Positions 1 to 9,647 of a stretch of 64,000 bases of DNA are shown here, one piece after another (the first letter of the stretch is position 1; each line of letters starts with the position of its first letter). Made by a program: the position numbers and the translations under genes. Origin of the DNA: Chiayiivirga flava (GTDB lineage Bacteria > Pseudomonadota > Gammaproteobacteria > Xanthomonadales > Xanthomonadaceae); the NCBI RefSeq assembly GCF_014202825.1, contig NZ_JACHHP010000003.1, positions 394,229 to 458,228 on the forward strand, given 5' to 3'. Below the pieces are notes generated by a model that saw only the letters and a list, made by a program, of their open reading frames with translations, was not told the DNA's origin and searched no databases.

Positions 1-2
1 TG

Positions 3-197
3 ATCCACGGTGGCACCGTGCAGGGCGGGGAGATCGACAGCCACGGCGACCACCGCATCGCGATGAGCTTCGTCGTGGCCGGGCAGGTGGCCCGCGATGA
101 GATCCGCGTGCTCGATTGCGCCAACGTCGCGACCTCGTTCCCGGGCTTCCGCGCGCTGGCGGGCGCGGCCGGCATGGCGCTGCGTTCGGCCGGCTGA
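3..197 (+). CDS. aroA: 3-phosphoshikimate 1-carboxyvinyltransferase, C-terminal end (partial)
   Basis: The last 64 codons of an EPSP synthase, entering from the left edge. The enzyme joins phosphoenolpyruvate to shikimate-3-phosphate in chorismate synthesis. The segment GGEIDSHGDHRIAMSF is the conserved C-terminal signature of the family, and the tail through VATSFPGF matches the usual end. The reading frame is open from base 3 to a TGA at 195-197. It lies 18 bases before cmk, the usual aroA-cmk-rpsA order of gammaproteobacteria. The N-terminal part and start lie outside the window. Confidence 0.93.
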   Translation: MHGGTVQGGEIDSHGDHRIAMSFVVAGQVARDEIRVLDCANVATSFPGFRALAGAAGMALRSAG

Positions 198-215
198 CGC
201 CGCTACCATGTCCGC

Positions 216-899
216 ATGACCGACATCCCCATTCTCACCATCGACGGCCCGTCCGGCGCCGGCAAGGGCACGATCAGCCGCGCCGTCGCGCAGCGTCTGG
301 GCTGGCATTACCTCGACTCGGGCGCGCTGTACCGCGCCATCGGCGTGGCCGCCGGCTGGGCCGACGAGGATCTGGCCGACCACGTCGCGCTGATGCGACT
401 GGCCTTCAACACCCGCATCCAGTTCGTCACCGACGCCGGCCACGAGCCGCGCGTGCTGGTGGACGGCGTCGACGCAACCCACGAGTTGCGCACCGAAACC
501 GCCGGCGCGGCGGCGTCCGCGATTGCCGCCATTCCCGAAGTGCGCGCCGCGCTGTTCGAGAAACAGCGCTCGTTCCGCCAGCCGCCGGGCCTGGTCGCCG
601 ACGGCCGCGACATGGGCACCGTCGTGTTCCCCGAGGCCCCATACAAGGTGTTCCTCACCGCCAGCGCCGAGGAGCGTGCCGAAAGGCGCCATAACCAGTT
701 GAAGCAAAAGGGGCTTGAGGTTACACTTGACGGTCTGTTACGCGAGATCCTCGCGCGTGACGCCCGCGACGCCCAGCGCGCCGTGGCTCCGCTCAAGCCC
801 GCACCCGATGCGGTGCTGGTGGATACCACGGGCGTGCCGATCGACGCGGTGGTCGAGCGCGTGCTGTCGCTGCTGCCGGAATCGCTCCGGGCGCACTGA
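216..899 (+). CDS. cmk: (d)CMP kinase
   Basis: Cytidylate kinase of 227 residues, the normal family length. It phosphorylates CMP and dCMP with ATP in the cytoplasm. The P-loop GPSGAGKG is at residues 11-18, followed by the nucleotide-binding [12 protein letters not shown] segment, and [13 protein letters not shown] near residue 130 is the characteristic CMP-binding block. The ATG lies 18 bases after the aroA stop and no strong Shine-Dalgarno is visible, so translation may be coupled to aroA. It is separated from rpsA by 381 bases that hold a repeat element. Confidence 0.96.
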   Translation: MTDIPILTIDGPSGAGKGTISRAVAQRLGWHYLDSGALYRAIGVAAGWADEDLADHVALMRLAFNTRIQFVTDAGHEPRVLVDGVDATHELRTETAGAAASAIAAIPEVRAALFEKQRSFRQPPGLVADGRDMGTVVFPEAPYKVFLTASAEERAERRHNQLKQKGLEVTLDGLLREILARDARDAQRAVAPLKPAPDAVLVDTTGVPIDAVVERVLSLLPESLRAH

Positions 900-1004
900 G
901 CATCACGCGGCGGGATGACCGGGCGGTGACATCGCCCACGCCATTCGCGCGGACGGGGTCGGTGCACCGGAAATTCCACGGACTCGGAGCGGCATCTCCA
1001 AAGC

Positions 1005-1093
1005 CGTCGTCCCGGCGCAAGCCGGGACCCAGTGACGTTGCCCTGGTTTTTCAGAACCGACGCCACTGGGTCCTGGCTTGCGCCGGGACGACG
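1005..1093. repeat. REPIN-like paired hairpin, family A copy 1
   Basis: Two arms in inverted orientation, CGTCGTCCCGGC...GGGACCCAGTGACG at the left and its near-complement at the right, with about 20 bases between. Each arm is itself a hairpin (CCCGGC, loop GCAA, GCCGGG). It occupies part of the 381-base cmk-rpsA spacer; I see nothing else certain in that spacer. Confidence 0.9.
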
Positions 1094-1280
1094 AGCAGAA
1101 TGTTCTTCATCCGAGTATCAGGACGCAGCAAGCAATGACCGCCAGGACGGCAGTCGAAACCCAACCCCCGCCGCAATCCCGCGTCGGGTCAACCCTGGTG
1201 CCCCGGCACCGCACAACGGTGGTTCGTGACGCGCCCGCGCAGGGCCAACTCGCGAACCGTGTGTTCAACAGAGAAGATTT

Positions 1281-2957
1281 ATGACCGAATCATTCGCAGA
1301 ACTGTTCGAAGCCAGCGAAACCATTTCCAAGCTCAAGCCCGGCGCCATCGTCATCGGCACGGTCGTGGAAGTGCGCAACGACGTCGTGGTGATCAACGCC
1401 GGGCTCAAGTCCGAAGGCATCGTCCCGATCGAACAGTTCCGTAACGACGCCGGCGAAATCGACGTGGGCGTGGGCGACCAGGTGAAGGTCGCGCTCGACT
1501 CGCTCGAAAACGGCTTCGGCGAAACCGTCCTGTCGCGCGAGAAAGCCAAGCGCGCCATGGTGTGGGACGAACTCGAGGAAGCGATGGAAGCCAGCGCCAC
1601 CGTCACCGGCCGCATCAGCGGCAAGGTCAAGGGCGGCTTCACCGTCGACATCAAGGATGTCCGTGCGTTCCTGCCCGGCTCGCTCGTGGACGTGCGTCCC
1701 GTGCGCGACCCGGTGTACTTGGAAGGCAAGGAACTCGACTTCAAGATCATCAAGCTCGACCGCAAGCGCAACAACGTGGTCGTATCGCGCCGCGCCGTGG
1801 TCGAGAGCGAGTTCTCGGTCGAGCGCGAGCAGCTGCTCGAGAAGCTGCAGGAAGGCGCGGTCGTCGCCGGCGTGGTCAAGAACCTCACCGACTACGGCGC
1901 GTTCGTCGACCTCGGCGGCATCGACGGCCTGCTGCACATCACCGACATGGCGTGGAAGCGCGTGCGCCATCCGTCCGAAGTGGTCAACGTCGGCGACGAG
2001 CTCCAGGTCCGCGTGCTGAAGTACGACCGCGAGCGCAACCGCGTCTCGCTCGGCCTCAAGCAGCTCGGCGAAGATCCGTGGGACAACATCTCGCGTCGTT
2101 ACCCGACCGGTGCGCGTCTCATCGGCAAGGTGTCCAACGTCACCGATTACGGCTGCTTCGTGGAAATCGAGCCGGGCGTCGAAGGCCTGGTGCACGTGTC
2201 CGAGATGGACTGGACCAACAAGAACGTCAATCCGTCCAAGGTGGTGCAGGTCGGTGACGAGTGCGAAGTCATGGTGCTCGACGTGGATGAAGAGCGTCGC
2301 CGCATCTCGCTCGGCATCAAGCAGACCCGTTCCAATCCGTGGGAAGCGTTCGCCGCGATCCACAAGAAGAACGACAAGGTCTCCGGCCAGATCAAGTCGA
2401 TCACCGACTTCGGCATCTTCGTCGGTCTCGACGGCGGCATCGACGGCCTCGTGCACCTGTCCGACATCTCCTGGAACGCCACCGGCGAAGACATCGTCCG
2501 CCAGTTCAAGAAGGGCGATACGGTCGAAGCCGTGGTGCTGGCGGTGGACCCGGAACGCGAGCGCATCTCGCTCGGCATCAAGCAGATGGAGCAGGATCCG
2601 TTCGGCCAGTTCATGGCGAGCAATCCGAAGGGCACCATCGTCACCGGCACCGTCAAGGACGTGGACGCCAAGGGTGCGACCATCGACCTGGGCGAAGGCA
2701 TCGAGGGCTACATCCGCGCCAACGACATCGCCAAGGAGCGGGTCGAGGACGCGACGCAGCACCTGAAGGTCGGCGATACGGTCGAGGCCAAGCACGTGGG
2801 CATGGATCGCAAGGGTCGCACCCTGCAGCTGTCGATCCGCGCCAAGGACGAGGCCGAGCTCGCCGAGACGCTGTCCGACTACCAGAGCGCGTCGGGCGGC
2901 ACCACGAAGCTGGGTGCGCTGCTGCGCGAACAGCTGAGCGGCAACAAGTCCGAGTAA
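1281..2957 (+). CDS. rpsA: 30S ribosomal protein S1
   Basis: Ribosomal protein S1, 558 residues (E. coli 557), which brings mRNA to the 30S subunit. Six S1/OB-fold repeats can be followed, at roughly 20-87, 105-171, 192-260, 277-347, 364-434 and 450-520. The last four carry the repeated GxFVxxxxGIDGLVHxSDxxW pattern and ISLGIKQ endings. A purine-rich AGAGAAG lies 5-12 bases upstream of the ATG. The order cmk-rpsA-ihfB is standard for gammaproteobacteria. A strong hairpin follows about 75 bases after the stop. S1 is usually autoregulated through its leader; the 180 bases before the start are available for that but I see no certain structure. Confidence 0.98.
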   Translation: MTESFAELFEASETISKLKPGAIVIGTVVEVRNDVVVINAGLKSEGIVPIEQFRNDAGEIDVGVGDQVKVALDSLENGFGETVLSREKAKRAMVWDELEEAMEASATVTGRISGKVKGGFTVDIKDVRAFLPGSLVDVRPVRDPVYLEGKELDFKIIKLDRKRNNVVVSRRAVVESEFSVEREQLLEKLQEGAVVAGVVKNLTDYGAFVDLGGIDGLLHITDMAWKRVRHPSEVVNVGDELQVRVLKYDRERNRVSLGLKQLGEDPWDNISRRYPTGARLIGKVSNVTDYGCFVEIEPGVEGLVHVSEMDWTNKNVNPSKVVQVGDECEVMVLDVDEERRRISLGIKQTRSNPWEAFAAIHKKNDKVSGQIKSITDFGIFVGLDGGIDGLVHLSDISWNATGEDIVRQFKKGDTVEAVVLAVDPERERISLGIKQMEQDPFGQFMASNPKGTIVTGTVKDVDAKGATIDLGEGIEGYIRANDIAKERVEDATQHLKVGDTVEAKHVGMDRKGRTLQLSIRAKDEAELAETLSDYQSASGGTTKLGALLREQLSGNKSE

Positions 2958-3032
2958 GTGCGTGGGTGGCGCCCGGCCCGGACGGGTCGGGCGTTGCCGG
3001 ATCCGGCGGCGACCGGATCGAACGTGTACCGC

Positions 3033-3062
3033 GGAGCGGCCCGGCGACATCCGGGCCGCTCC
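3033..3062 (+). terminator. Strong hairpin between rpsA and ihfB
   Basis: A perfect 12-bp stem (GGAGCGGCCCGG / CCGGGCCGCTCC) with a six-base loop CGACAT. No T-run follows, so it may partly terminate rpsA transcripts, protect their 3' ends, or lie in the ihfB leader. Confidence 0.55.
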
Positions 3063-3102
3063 GATTCACTCTTGCAGATTCACTGTCGGACCCGCGACTG
3101 GC

Positions 3103-3408
<306 letters not shown>

Positions 3409-3584
3409 CGCCCTCGAACCGTATTCGCGGTGCACGCGACGTTCCGTCGGTTGCCGCTGCGTGCCGTCGATCGCAGCACCGGCAGTGCCGTCCGGACGCA
3501 CCGTCCGCAGACGCGAACCACGGCACGACCAAGCCGATGCACTTCGGCTAAGCTTCCACGATCCATCGCGGAGTGCCGCTGCCG

Positions 3585-3896
3585 ATGCGCATCGTTTTTC
3601 TTCTGCTTGCCTTCGTGTTTCTCGCTGCCGGCGTGGTCTTCGGCGCGTTGAACCCGGAGCCCGTCACGGTCGATTTCTACTGGGTGCAGCTGCCGGTGTC
3701 GGCCGGCTTCGCGTTGCTGCTCGCCGCGCTCGCGGGAGCGGTGCTGGCCGGGCTGGTGCTCACCGTGAGCGTGATCTGGCCGTTGCGCGCGCGCCTGCGG
3801 CGGCTGCAGCGACGTTCGCCCGCATTTGCCATCGATCCGGCGGTCGTGCCGTCCGATGCGCCCGATCCGGAATGGACGGTCTCGCGCACGCCATGA
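3585..3896 (+). CDS. lapA: LapA-family inner membrane protein (DUF1049)
   Basis: Small membrane protein of 103 residues with two hydrophobic segments, about 3-20 and 40-65, split by a short loop that contains the family signature GALNPEPVTVDFYWVQ. A basic stretch RARLRRLQRR follows on the cytoplasmic side. LapA acts with LapB in lipopolysaccharide assembly control. An in-frame GTG at 3573 would add four residues; the ATG is preferred because family members begin MRxxxLL, and GGAG lies about 11 bases upstream. lapB starts 19 bases after the stop. Confidence 0.88.
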   Translation: MRIVFLLLAFVFLAAGVVFGALNPEPVTVDFYWVQLPVSAGFALLLAALAGAVLAGLVLTVSVIWPLRARLRRLQRRSPAFAIDPAVVPSDAPDPEWTVSRTP

Positions 3897-3915
3897 TGCC
3901 GGACCGCACGCGCGC

Positions 3916-5088
3916 ATGAGCGAACTTGCGTTGGTCTTCCTGCTGCTGCCGGTCGCGGCGCTGACCGGCTGGCTCGCCGGACGGCGCGGCAGCGAGCGCA
4001 GCAGCGGCAGGCGCGTCAGCACGCTGTCCACCACGTATTTCCGCGGCCTGAATTTCCTGCTCAACGAGCAGCCGGACAAAGCGATCGAGGTCTTCCTGCA
4101 GATCGCCGAGGTCGACAAGGACACGGTGGAGACGCATTTCGCGCTCGGCAACCTGTTCCGCCGTCGCGGCGAGGTGGACCGCGCCATCCGCGTGCACCAG
4201 AACCTCATCGCGCGCACCACGCTGACCGACGAGCAGCGCACGCAGGCGGTGATGGAGCTGGGCGAGGACTACATGCGCGCCGGCCTGCTCGATCGCGCCG
4301 AGGCGCTGTTCGACGATCTGGTGAAAGCCGATGCCTCCGCACCGAAGGCGCTCAAGCACCTGATCTCGATCTACCAGCAGGAGCGCGACTGGGCCAAGGC
4401 CATCGACCACGCGCGCCGCTACGAGAAAGCCACCGGCGAGCCGATGGGCAAGCTGCTCGCCCAGTTCCAGTGCGAGCTCGCCGAGCAGGCGCGCGCGCGC
4501 GGCGACCTCGACGCGGTGCGCACGCACCTGCGTGCCGCCTACGCCGACGATTCCAACTGCATCCGCGCCGGCATCATCGAAGGCCAGCTCGAACTTGCCG
4601 CCGGCAACGACGCCGGCGCCATCCGCGCGTTCGAGCGCGTGGCGCGGCACGATGTCGACTATCTGCCCGACATCCTCAAGCCGCTGCTCGCGTGTTACGA
4701 GCGCAGTGCCGAGCGGCCGCGCGCGCGCGCGTTCCTCGCCGAGATGATCGAGCGTTATCCGGGCGTGTCGCCGATGCTCGCGCTGGCGCGCCTGATCGAG
4801 CAGGACGACGGCCACGCCGCCGCCACCGAGTTCCTCACCCGCCAGCTGCGCAGCCGGCCCTCGGTGCGCGGGCAGGGCGCGCTGATCGATCTGAGCCTGG
4901 CGCAGCGCAGTCCGGCCGAACGCGAAACGCTGCTGGTGCTGCGCCAGCTCACCGAGCAGCTGGTCGCCAGTGCGCCGACGTACCGCTGCAACCGCTGCGG
5001 CTTCGGCGCGCGTTCGCACCACTGGCAGTGCCCGAGCTGCAAGAACTGGGGCAGCGTCAAGCCGATCCACGGCGCGACGGGCGAATAG
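3916..5088 (+). CDS. lapB: Lipopolysaccharide assembly protein B (TPR/rubredoxin)
   Basis: LapB (YciM), 390 residues against 389 in E. coli. It is an inner-membrane-anchored adaptor that, with FtsH, controls turnover of LpxC and so the rate of LPS synthesis. An N-terminal transmembrane helix covers about residues 2-20. Tetratricopeptide repeats follow from about 40 to 350, starting at TTYFRGLNFLLNEQPDKAI. A rubredoxin-like knuckle ends the protein with cysteines 358, 361, 372 and 375. The frame is open upstream to 3826 but overlaps lapA, so MSELALVFLL at 3916 is taken. Its neighbours, lapA and the sugar-lipid genes after it, fit an envelope role. Confidence 0.95.
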   Translation: MSELALVFLLLPVAALTGWLAGRRGSERSSGRRVSTLSTTYFRGLNFLLNEQPDKAIEVFLQIAEVDKDTVETHFALGNLFRRRGEVDRAIRVHQNLIARTTLTDEQRTQAVMELGEDYMRAGLLDRAEALFDDLVKADASAPKALKHLISIYQQERDWAKAIDHARRYEKATGEPMGKLLAQFQCELAEQARARGDLDAVRTHLRAAYADDSNCIRAGIIEGQLELAAGNDAGAIRAFERVARHDVDYLPDILKPLLACYERSAERPRARAFLAEMIERYPGVSPMLALARLIEQDDGHAAATEFLTRQLRSRPSVRGQGALIDLSLAQRSPAERETLLVLRQLTEQLVASAPTYRCNRCGFGARSHHWQCPSCKNWGSVKPIHGATGE

Positions 5089-5095
5089 GGCCGCG

Positions 5096-6115
5096 ATGTT
5101 CGCCGCGCTCGGCCCGGGACTGTCGGTGGCGGGGCTTGCGCTGCTCGCCAGCGCACTGCTCACGGTCGCGGCGTTGCGCTACGCGCGCTGGCGCCGGATG
5201 CTCGACCAGCCTGGACGGCGGCGCATGCACCGCGAAGCCACCCCGCGCGGCGGCGGCATCGCGATCGTGCTGGTTGCCGCTGTCGCGGCGCTGCTTCTGT
5301 TGCCGCAGCCGATCGGCGGCGCATTTGTCGCAAGCCTCGCGCTTGTGGCCGGCATCGGCTGGATCGACGACCATCGGCCGCTGTCGGCCGGACTGCGGCT
5401 GGCGGTGCACCTGTTTGCGGCGCTGCTGTTCGTCGCGGCACTTTGGCCGCCGGAGACGTTGCGGACAGGGCGCGATGTGCTCGTGTTCGGCACGGCGGTG
5501 CTTGGCCTCGCCGGTGCGATCAATTTCTGGAACTTCATGGACGGCAGCAACGGCCTGGTCGCCAGCCAGAGCCTGTGGGTCGCCGCCGGCCTCGGCGGCG
5601 TGCTCGCGGCGCTCGGCGCCACGCCGTGGACGCTGTGCGCGCTGGCGCTGGCGGGCGCGTGCCTCGGCTTTCTGCCGTTCAATTTTCCGCGCGCGCGGAT
5701 CTTTCTCGGCGACGTCGGCAGCGGCGGGCTCGGGTTCGCATGCGGGGCCCTGTGGTTGGTGGCATTCGAGACCGACCGCAGCGCAATCTGGTGGCTGCTG
5801 CTCCTGCCCGCCGTGTTGCTCGCGGATGCGGGTCTGACCCTGCTGCAGCGCGTGGTGGGCGGACGCCGTTGGTATACTGCGCATCGCGAACATCTTTACC
5901 AGTGGTGCATCCGCAGCGGCGCGAGCCACGCGCGCGTCGCCGGCATGTACATGGGCTGGAATCTGCTCGTGGTGTTGCCGGCGATGCTCGCCATGCTGCG
6001 CTGGCCGGCGGCGAAGGCCGGCATTGCCCTGGCGGTGCTGGCTGCGACCGCGATGCTGTGGCTGGTCGGCAAACGTGCGGTCCTGCGCCGCGTCAGGAAC
6101 CCGGTATCGCGCTGA
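5096..6115 (+). CDS. Polyprenyl-phosphate sugar-1-phosphate transferase (glycosyltransferase 4 / MraY-WecA family)
   Basis: Multi-pass membrane enzyme of 339 residues of the family that moves a sugar-1-phosphate from a UDP-sugar to undecaprenyl phosphate. Family motifs are present: the Asp pair D91-D92 in GWIDDHRPL, NFMDGSNGL around 146-153, the LGDVGS aspartate at 206, and the histidine loop HREHLYQ at 263-269. About ten hydrophobic segments are visible. It starts 7 bases after lapB, and its stop shares its last base with the start of the next gene. Followed by a CapD-type epimerase and galU, it likely begins a surface polysaccharide (O-antigen or exopolysaccharide) repeat unit. The exact sugar cannot be read from sequence. 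Confidence 0.88.
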   Translation: MFAALGPGLSVAGLALLASALLTVAALRYARWRRMLDQPGRRRMHREATPRGGGIAIVLVAAVAALLLLPQPIGGAFVASLALVAGIGWIDDHRPLSAGLRLAVHLFAALLFVAALWPPETLRTGRDVLVFGTAVLGLAGAINFWNFMDGSNGLVASQSLWVAAGLGGVLAALGATPWTLCALALAGACLGFLPFNFPRARIFLGDVGSGGLGFACGALWLVAFETDRSAIWWLLLLPAVLLADAGLTLLQRVVGGRRWYTAHREHLYQWCIRSGASHARVAGMYMGWNLLVVLPAMLAMLRWPAAKAGIALAVLAATAMLWLVGKRAVLRRVRNPVSR

Positions 6116-8001
6116 TGCGTTTCAATGCCCTCATCGGAGCCATCCATCCGCGTCTGGCGGTCGTGCTGCACGACCTCGTGATGGTGTGGCTGGCGTGGTA
6201 TGTCACCAACGTGGTGCGCTACAGCATGGTGCCCGGCGCCGATCCGGTGCCGCTGTTCGCGATCGAACTGCCGTTCGTGCTGCTGGCACAGGCGCTGGTG
6301 CTGTGGTGGACCGGCCTGTACCGCGGCCTGTGGCGTTTCGCAAGCGTGCCGGACCTGTGGAACATCGCGCGCGCCGGTGCGCTCGGTGCGCTCGCGATCA
6401 CGCTGACCCTGTTCCTCGTCACGCGCCTGGCCAACGTTCCGCGCGCGGTGCTGCTGCTGTATCCGTTGACGCTGCTGCTGTTTCTCGGTGGTCCGCGCAT
6501 GTTGTACCGCCTGTGGAAGGACAGCCGTTACGGCGACAGCGATCGCACGCCGGCCAAGCGCGTGCTCGTGCTCGGTGCCGGCCGCGCGGGCGAGGCGCTG
6601 GTGCGCGAGTTGCGGCGCGAGAACCGCTTCCGTCCCGTCGGCTTCGTCGACGACAACCGCCAGCTGCGCGGCGCCAAGGTGCACGGCGTGCCGGTCATCG
6701 GCGAACTCGAACGGCTGCCCGAGATCGCCAAGCAGGTCGCGGCCGAGATGCTGCTGATCGCCATGCCCAGTACCAGCAACGTGCAGATGCAGCGCGTGGT
6801 GGCGCTGTGCGAGGCCACCGGCCTGCCGTTCCAGACCGTGCCGCGCCTGCAGGACGTGGTGGAAGGACGTTCGAGCTTCAACCAGCTCAAGGAAGTGGCG
6901 ATCGAGGATCTGCTCGGACGCGATCCGGTGTCGCTGGACTGGACCGCGATCCGGACCGGGCTTGCCGGGCGGCGCGTGCTGGTGTCCGGCGGTGGCGGAT
7001 CGATCGGTTCGGAACTGTGCCGGCAGATGGCGCGGCTCGGCGTCGAGTCGCTGTGCATCGTCGAGGTGTCGGAATACAACCTCTACCGCATGGAGCAGGA
7101 ACTGCGCGCCGAGTTTCCCGATCTCGTGCTGCAGACCGTGCTCGGCGATTGCGGCGACGCCGCCGTGATCGACCACGCGATGGCGCTGGCCTCGCCGCAA
7201 GCCGTGTTCCATGCCGCTGCGTACAAACACGTGCCGCTGCTGCAGGAGCAGTCGCGCGAAGCCTTCCGCAACAACGTGCTCGCCACGCAGACGGTGGCCC
7301 TGGCGGCGGTGCGGCACGGCGTCGAGAGCTTCGTGTTGATTTCCACGGACAAGGCCGTGAACCCCACCAACGTGATGGGCGCGAGCAAACGCGTCGCCGA
7401 GTTGCTGTGCCAGACGCTGGCGCGCGAAAGCGCCACGCGCTTCATCACGGTGCGCTTCGGCAACGTGCTCGATTCCGCCGGCAGCGTGGTGCCGCTGTTC
7501 CGCGAACAGATCCGCCGCGGCGGCCCGGTGACGGTCACGCACCCGGAGATCACGCGCTACTTCATGACCATTCCCGAGGCCTGCCAGCTGATCCTGCAGG
7601 CGGCGACGCTGGGGCAGGGCGGCGAAATCTTCGCGCTCGACATGGGCGAGCCGGTGCGCATCCGCTATCTTGCAGAGCAGATGATCAAGCTGACGGGCAA
7701 ACATCCCGAACGCGACGTGCAGATCGTCTACACCGGCCTGCGCGCCGGAGAAAAACTGTTCGAGGAGCTGTTCCACGAACAGGAGCACTACCAGCCGACG
7801 GGGCACCCGAAGATCATGCTCGCGCAGCCGCGCGAACTGCCGCGCGCATCGCTGGAAACGGCGCTGCACCACGGCCGGCAGGCGGTACTGCGTTACGACC
7901 GCGCCACGCTCGACCGCTTGCTGCAGGAACTCGTGCCCGAGTTCGTGCCCGGCTCCGGCGGTGGCGCGGAGGTGATTTCGATCAATCGTCGCACCAGTTG
8001 A
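6115..8001 (+). CDS. FlaA1/CapD/WbpM-type nucleoside-diphosphate-sugar epimerase/dehydratase
   Basis: Membrane-anchored polysaccharide biosynthesis protein of 628 residues. Four N-terminal hydrophobic segments (about 12-33, 48-67, 86-104, 110-127) precede a CoA-binding-like Rossmann domain (LVLGAGRAGEALVREL, 151-166). The catalytic short-chain dehydrogenase domain follows, with the NAD loop GGGGSIGSE at 292-300. The active-site region reads ST at 410-411 and MGASK at 421-425. Methionine in place of the usual tyrosine is typical of UDP-GlcNAc 4,6-dehydratases of the WbpM/FlaA1 type. The ATG overlaps the previous stop by one base (TGATG), so the two are probably coupled. The likely product is a dehydrated UDP-HexNAc precursor; the exact substrate is inferred. 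Confidence 0.9.
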   Translation: MRFNALIGAIHPRLAVVLHDLVMVWLAWYVTNVVRYSMVPGADPVPLFAIELPFVLLAQALVLWWTGLYRGLWRFASVPDLWNIARAGALGALAITLTLFLVTRLANVPRAVLLLYPLTLLLFLGGPRMLYRLWKDSRYGDSDRTPAKRVLVLGAGRAGEALVRELRRENRFRPVGFVDDNRQLRGAKVHGVPVIGELERLPEIAKQVAAEMLLIAMPSTSNVQMQRVVALCEATGLPFQTVPRLQDVVEGRSSFNQLKEVAIEDLLGRDPVSLDWTAIRTGLAGRRVLVSGGGGSIGSELCRQMARLGVESLCIVEVSEYNLYRMEQELRAEFPDLVLQTVLGDCGDAAVIDHAMALASPQAVFHAAAYKHVPLLQEQSREAFRNNVLATQTVALAAVRHGVESFVLISTDKAVNPTNVMGASKRVAELLCQTLARESATRFITVRFGNVLDSAGSVVPLFREQIRRGGPVTVTHPEITRYFMTIPEACQLILQAATLGQGGEIFALDMGEPVRIRYLAEQMIKLTGKHPERDVQIVYTGLRAGEKLFEELFHEQEHYQPTGHPKIMLAQPRELPRASLETALHHGRQAVLRYDRATLDRLLQELVPEFVPGSGGGAEVISINRRTS

Positions 8002-8079
8002 TTCGACCTGCTCGGCGCGCACACGATGGCGCGTTCCCTGCATGAGTCGCTCTCCGCAAGACCGCACAAGGAGTGATGG

Positions 8080-8964
8080 ATGTTCGGACCCGTTCGCAAG
8101 GCAGTCTTCCCGGTCGCAGGCCTGGGCACGCGTTTCCTGCCGGCCACCAAGACCGTGCCGAAGGAAATGCTGCCCGTCGTCGACAAGCCGCTGATCCAGT
8201 ACGCCGTCGACGAGGCCATCGAGGCCGGCTGCGACACGCTGGTGTTCGTCACCAACCGCTACAAGCATTCGGTGGCGGATTATTTCGACAAGGCCTACGA
8301 GCTGGAGCAGAAGCTGGAGAAGGCCGGCAAGACGGAATTGCTGGCGCTGATCCGCGACATCCTGCCGCGCCACGTGCGCGCGGTGTTCGTGACGCAGGCT
8401 GAAGCACTCGGCCTCGGCCATGCGGTGCTGTGTGCGAAGCCGGTGATCGGGAACGAACCGTTTGCGGTGCTGTTGCCGGACGACCTGATCTGGAACACCG
8501 GCCCGGGTGCGCTCAAGCAGATGGTCGATCTCTCGCAGGCGCAGAACGCCAGCGTGATCGCGGTGCAGGACGTGCCGCGCGCGCAGACCGGCAGCTACGG
8601 CATCGTCGCGGCGCCGGAGTTCAACGGCCGCCACGGTGCCATCGAACAGATCGTCGAGAAGCCGAAACCCGACGTGGCGCCGAGCACGCTGGCCGTGGTC
8701 GGACGGTATGTGCTGAGCCCGCAGGTGTTCGGGCTGCTGGAGAAGACGAAGCCCGGCAGCGGCGGCGAGATCCAGCTCACCGACGGTATCGCGGCCCTGC
8801 TGCAGCAGGAAAAGGCGCTGGCGTATCGCTTCGAAGGCCGGCGGTTCGACTGCGGCAGCCGCATCGGCCTGATCGAGGCGACGATCCGTTTCGCGCTCGA
8901 CCACGAGGATCTCGCGGACGAGGCGCGACGCTACATGCGCGCGGCGCTCGACGAGACCAACTGA
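8080..8964 (+). CDS. galU: UTP-glucose-1-phosphate uridylyltransferase
   Basis: GalU of 294 residues makes UDP-glucose from UTP and glucose-1-phosphate for LPS core, exopolysaccharide and trehalose synthesis. The nucleotide-binding start GLGTRFLPATKTVPKEML (12-29) is fully conserved, as are VDKPLIQYAVDEA, VLLPDDLIW and the EKP motif near residue 193. A good AAGGAG Shine-Dalgarno lies 7 bases before the ATG. It sits 78 bases after the epimerase gene and completes the sugar-nucleotide block of this region. Confidence 0.97.
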   Translation: MFGPVRKAVFPVAGLGTRFLPATKTVPKEMLPVVDKPLIQYAVDEAIEAGCDTLVFVTNRYKHSVADYFDKAYELEQKLEKAGKTELLALIRDILPRHVRAVFVTQAEALGLGHAVLCAKPVIGNEPFAVLLPDDLIWNTGPGALKQMVDLSQAQNASVIAVQDVPRAQTGSYGIVAAPEFNGRHGAIEQIVEKPKPDVAPSTLAVVGRYVLSPQVFGLLEKTKPGSGGEIQLTDGIAALLQQEKALAYRFEGRRFDCGSRIGLIEATIRFALDHEDLADEARRYMRAALDETN

Positions 8965-8974
8965 GGCGCGAGCG

Positions 8975-9328
8975 ATGACCGAGCCGGTGGCCGCGCCAGC
9001 GACGATTTCGTGGGCGCAGTTCGAGGACGTGCTGCTGTGTGCGGGCACGGTGCTGCGGGTGGAGGATTTCCCCGGTGCGCACAAGCCGGCGTGGAGGCTG
9101 TGGGTCGACTTCGGGCCGTATGGCGTGAAGAAGACCAGTGCGCAGGTGAAGGCGATCTACTCGGCCGAGGAATTGGTTGGCCGGCAGATCGTCGGCGTGA
9201 TCAATTTTGCGCCGAAGCAGGTGGGAAGTTTCATGAGCGAGTTCCTGCTTACCGGGTTCCAGACGGAGGAGGGGATCGTCGTGACGGCGATCGAGCGGCC
9301 GGTGCCGAACGGGGCGCGCCTGGTCTGA
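8975..9328 (+). CDS. CsaA-like tRNA-binding domain protein
   Basis: Single-domain protein of 117 residues with the OB fold of the tRNA-binding domain also found in methionyl- and phenylalanyl-tRNA synthetases. The run VLRVEDFPGAHKPAWRLWVD, the GVKKTSAQVK segment and VGVINFAPKQVGSFMSEFL match CsaA, which forms a dimer with tRNA-binding and proposed chaperone activity. The start is 10 bases after galU, so it is probably co-transcribed. Its cellular role in proteobacteria is not well established. A paired-hairpin repeat begins 46 bases after the stop. Confidence 0.88.
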   Translation: MTEPVAAPATISWAQFEDVLLCAGTVLRVEDFPGAHKPAWRLWVDFGPYGVKKTSAQVKAIYSAEELVGRQIVGVINFAPKQVGSFMSEFLLTGFQTEEGIVVTAIERPVPNGARLV

Positions 9329-9374
9329 GCTGCAGTCTCTGCGCTTCGCCCAAGCCGAGAGCCGCGAGCCTGAA

Positions 9375-9555
9375 TTCCTTCTCCCGTCGGGAGAAGGTGC
9401 CGGCAGGCGGATGAGGGCGAGTCGGTGCGTGCTGGTCCATAGCTGTCGTCGGTGCGGGCTGCCTTGAAGGCGCTCTGCGCGTGCTGCGTCGGGGTGCCTG
9501 ACGTGGCTCGCCCTCATCCGCCCTGCCGGGCACCTTCTCCCGTCGGGAGAAGGAA
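9375..9555. repeat. Paired-hairpin repeat, family B copy 1
   Basis: Two inverted arms of about 45 bases. Each contains the hairpin CTTCTCCCGTCGGGAGAAG and a GGCGGATGAGGGCG flank or its complement; about 85 bases of unrelated sequence lie between. It fills the spacer between the CsaA-like gene and the fadA terminator. Confidence 0.9.
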
Positions 9556-9593
9556 CGCTTCGTTTTGCGCTTCGAATCCTGAGTCGCAGCGAA

Positions 9594-9620
9594 AATGAAA
9601 AGGGCGGCCGAAGCCGCCCT
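9594..9620 (-). terminator. Rho-independent terminator of fadA
   Basis: On the minus strand AGGGCGGC, loop TTCG, GCCGCCCT is followed by TTTCATTTT, 28 bases after the thiolase stop. An 8-bp GC stem with a stable tetraloop and T-rich tail. Confidence 0.85.
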
Positions 9621-9647
9621 GATCACTCGCACGGTTGTCAGCTGCAA

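Noticed and set aside
5896-9084. Open frame of more than 1000 codons on the minus strand across the epimerase and galU genes
   Set aside because: It is antisense to three well-conserved genes, low in sequence complexity (His/Arg/Gln-rich) and typical of the mirror frame of GC-rich coding DNA.
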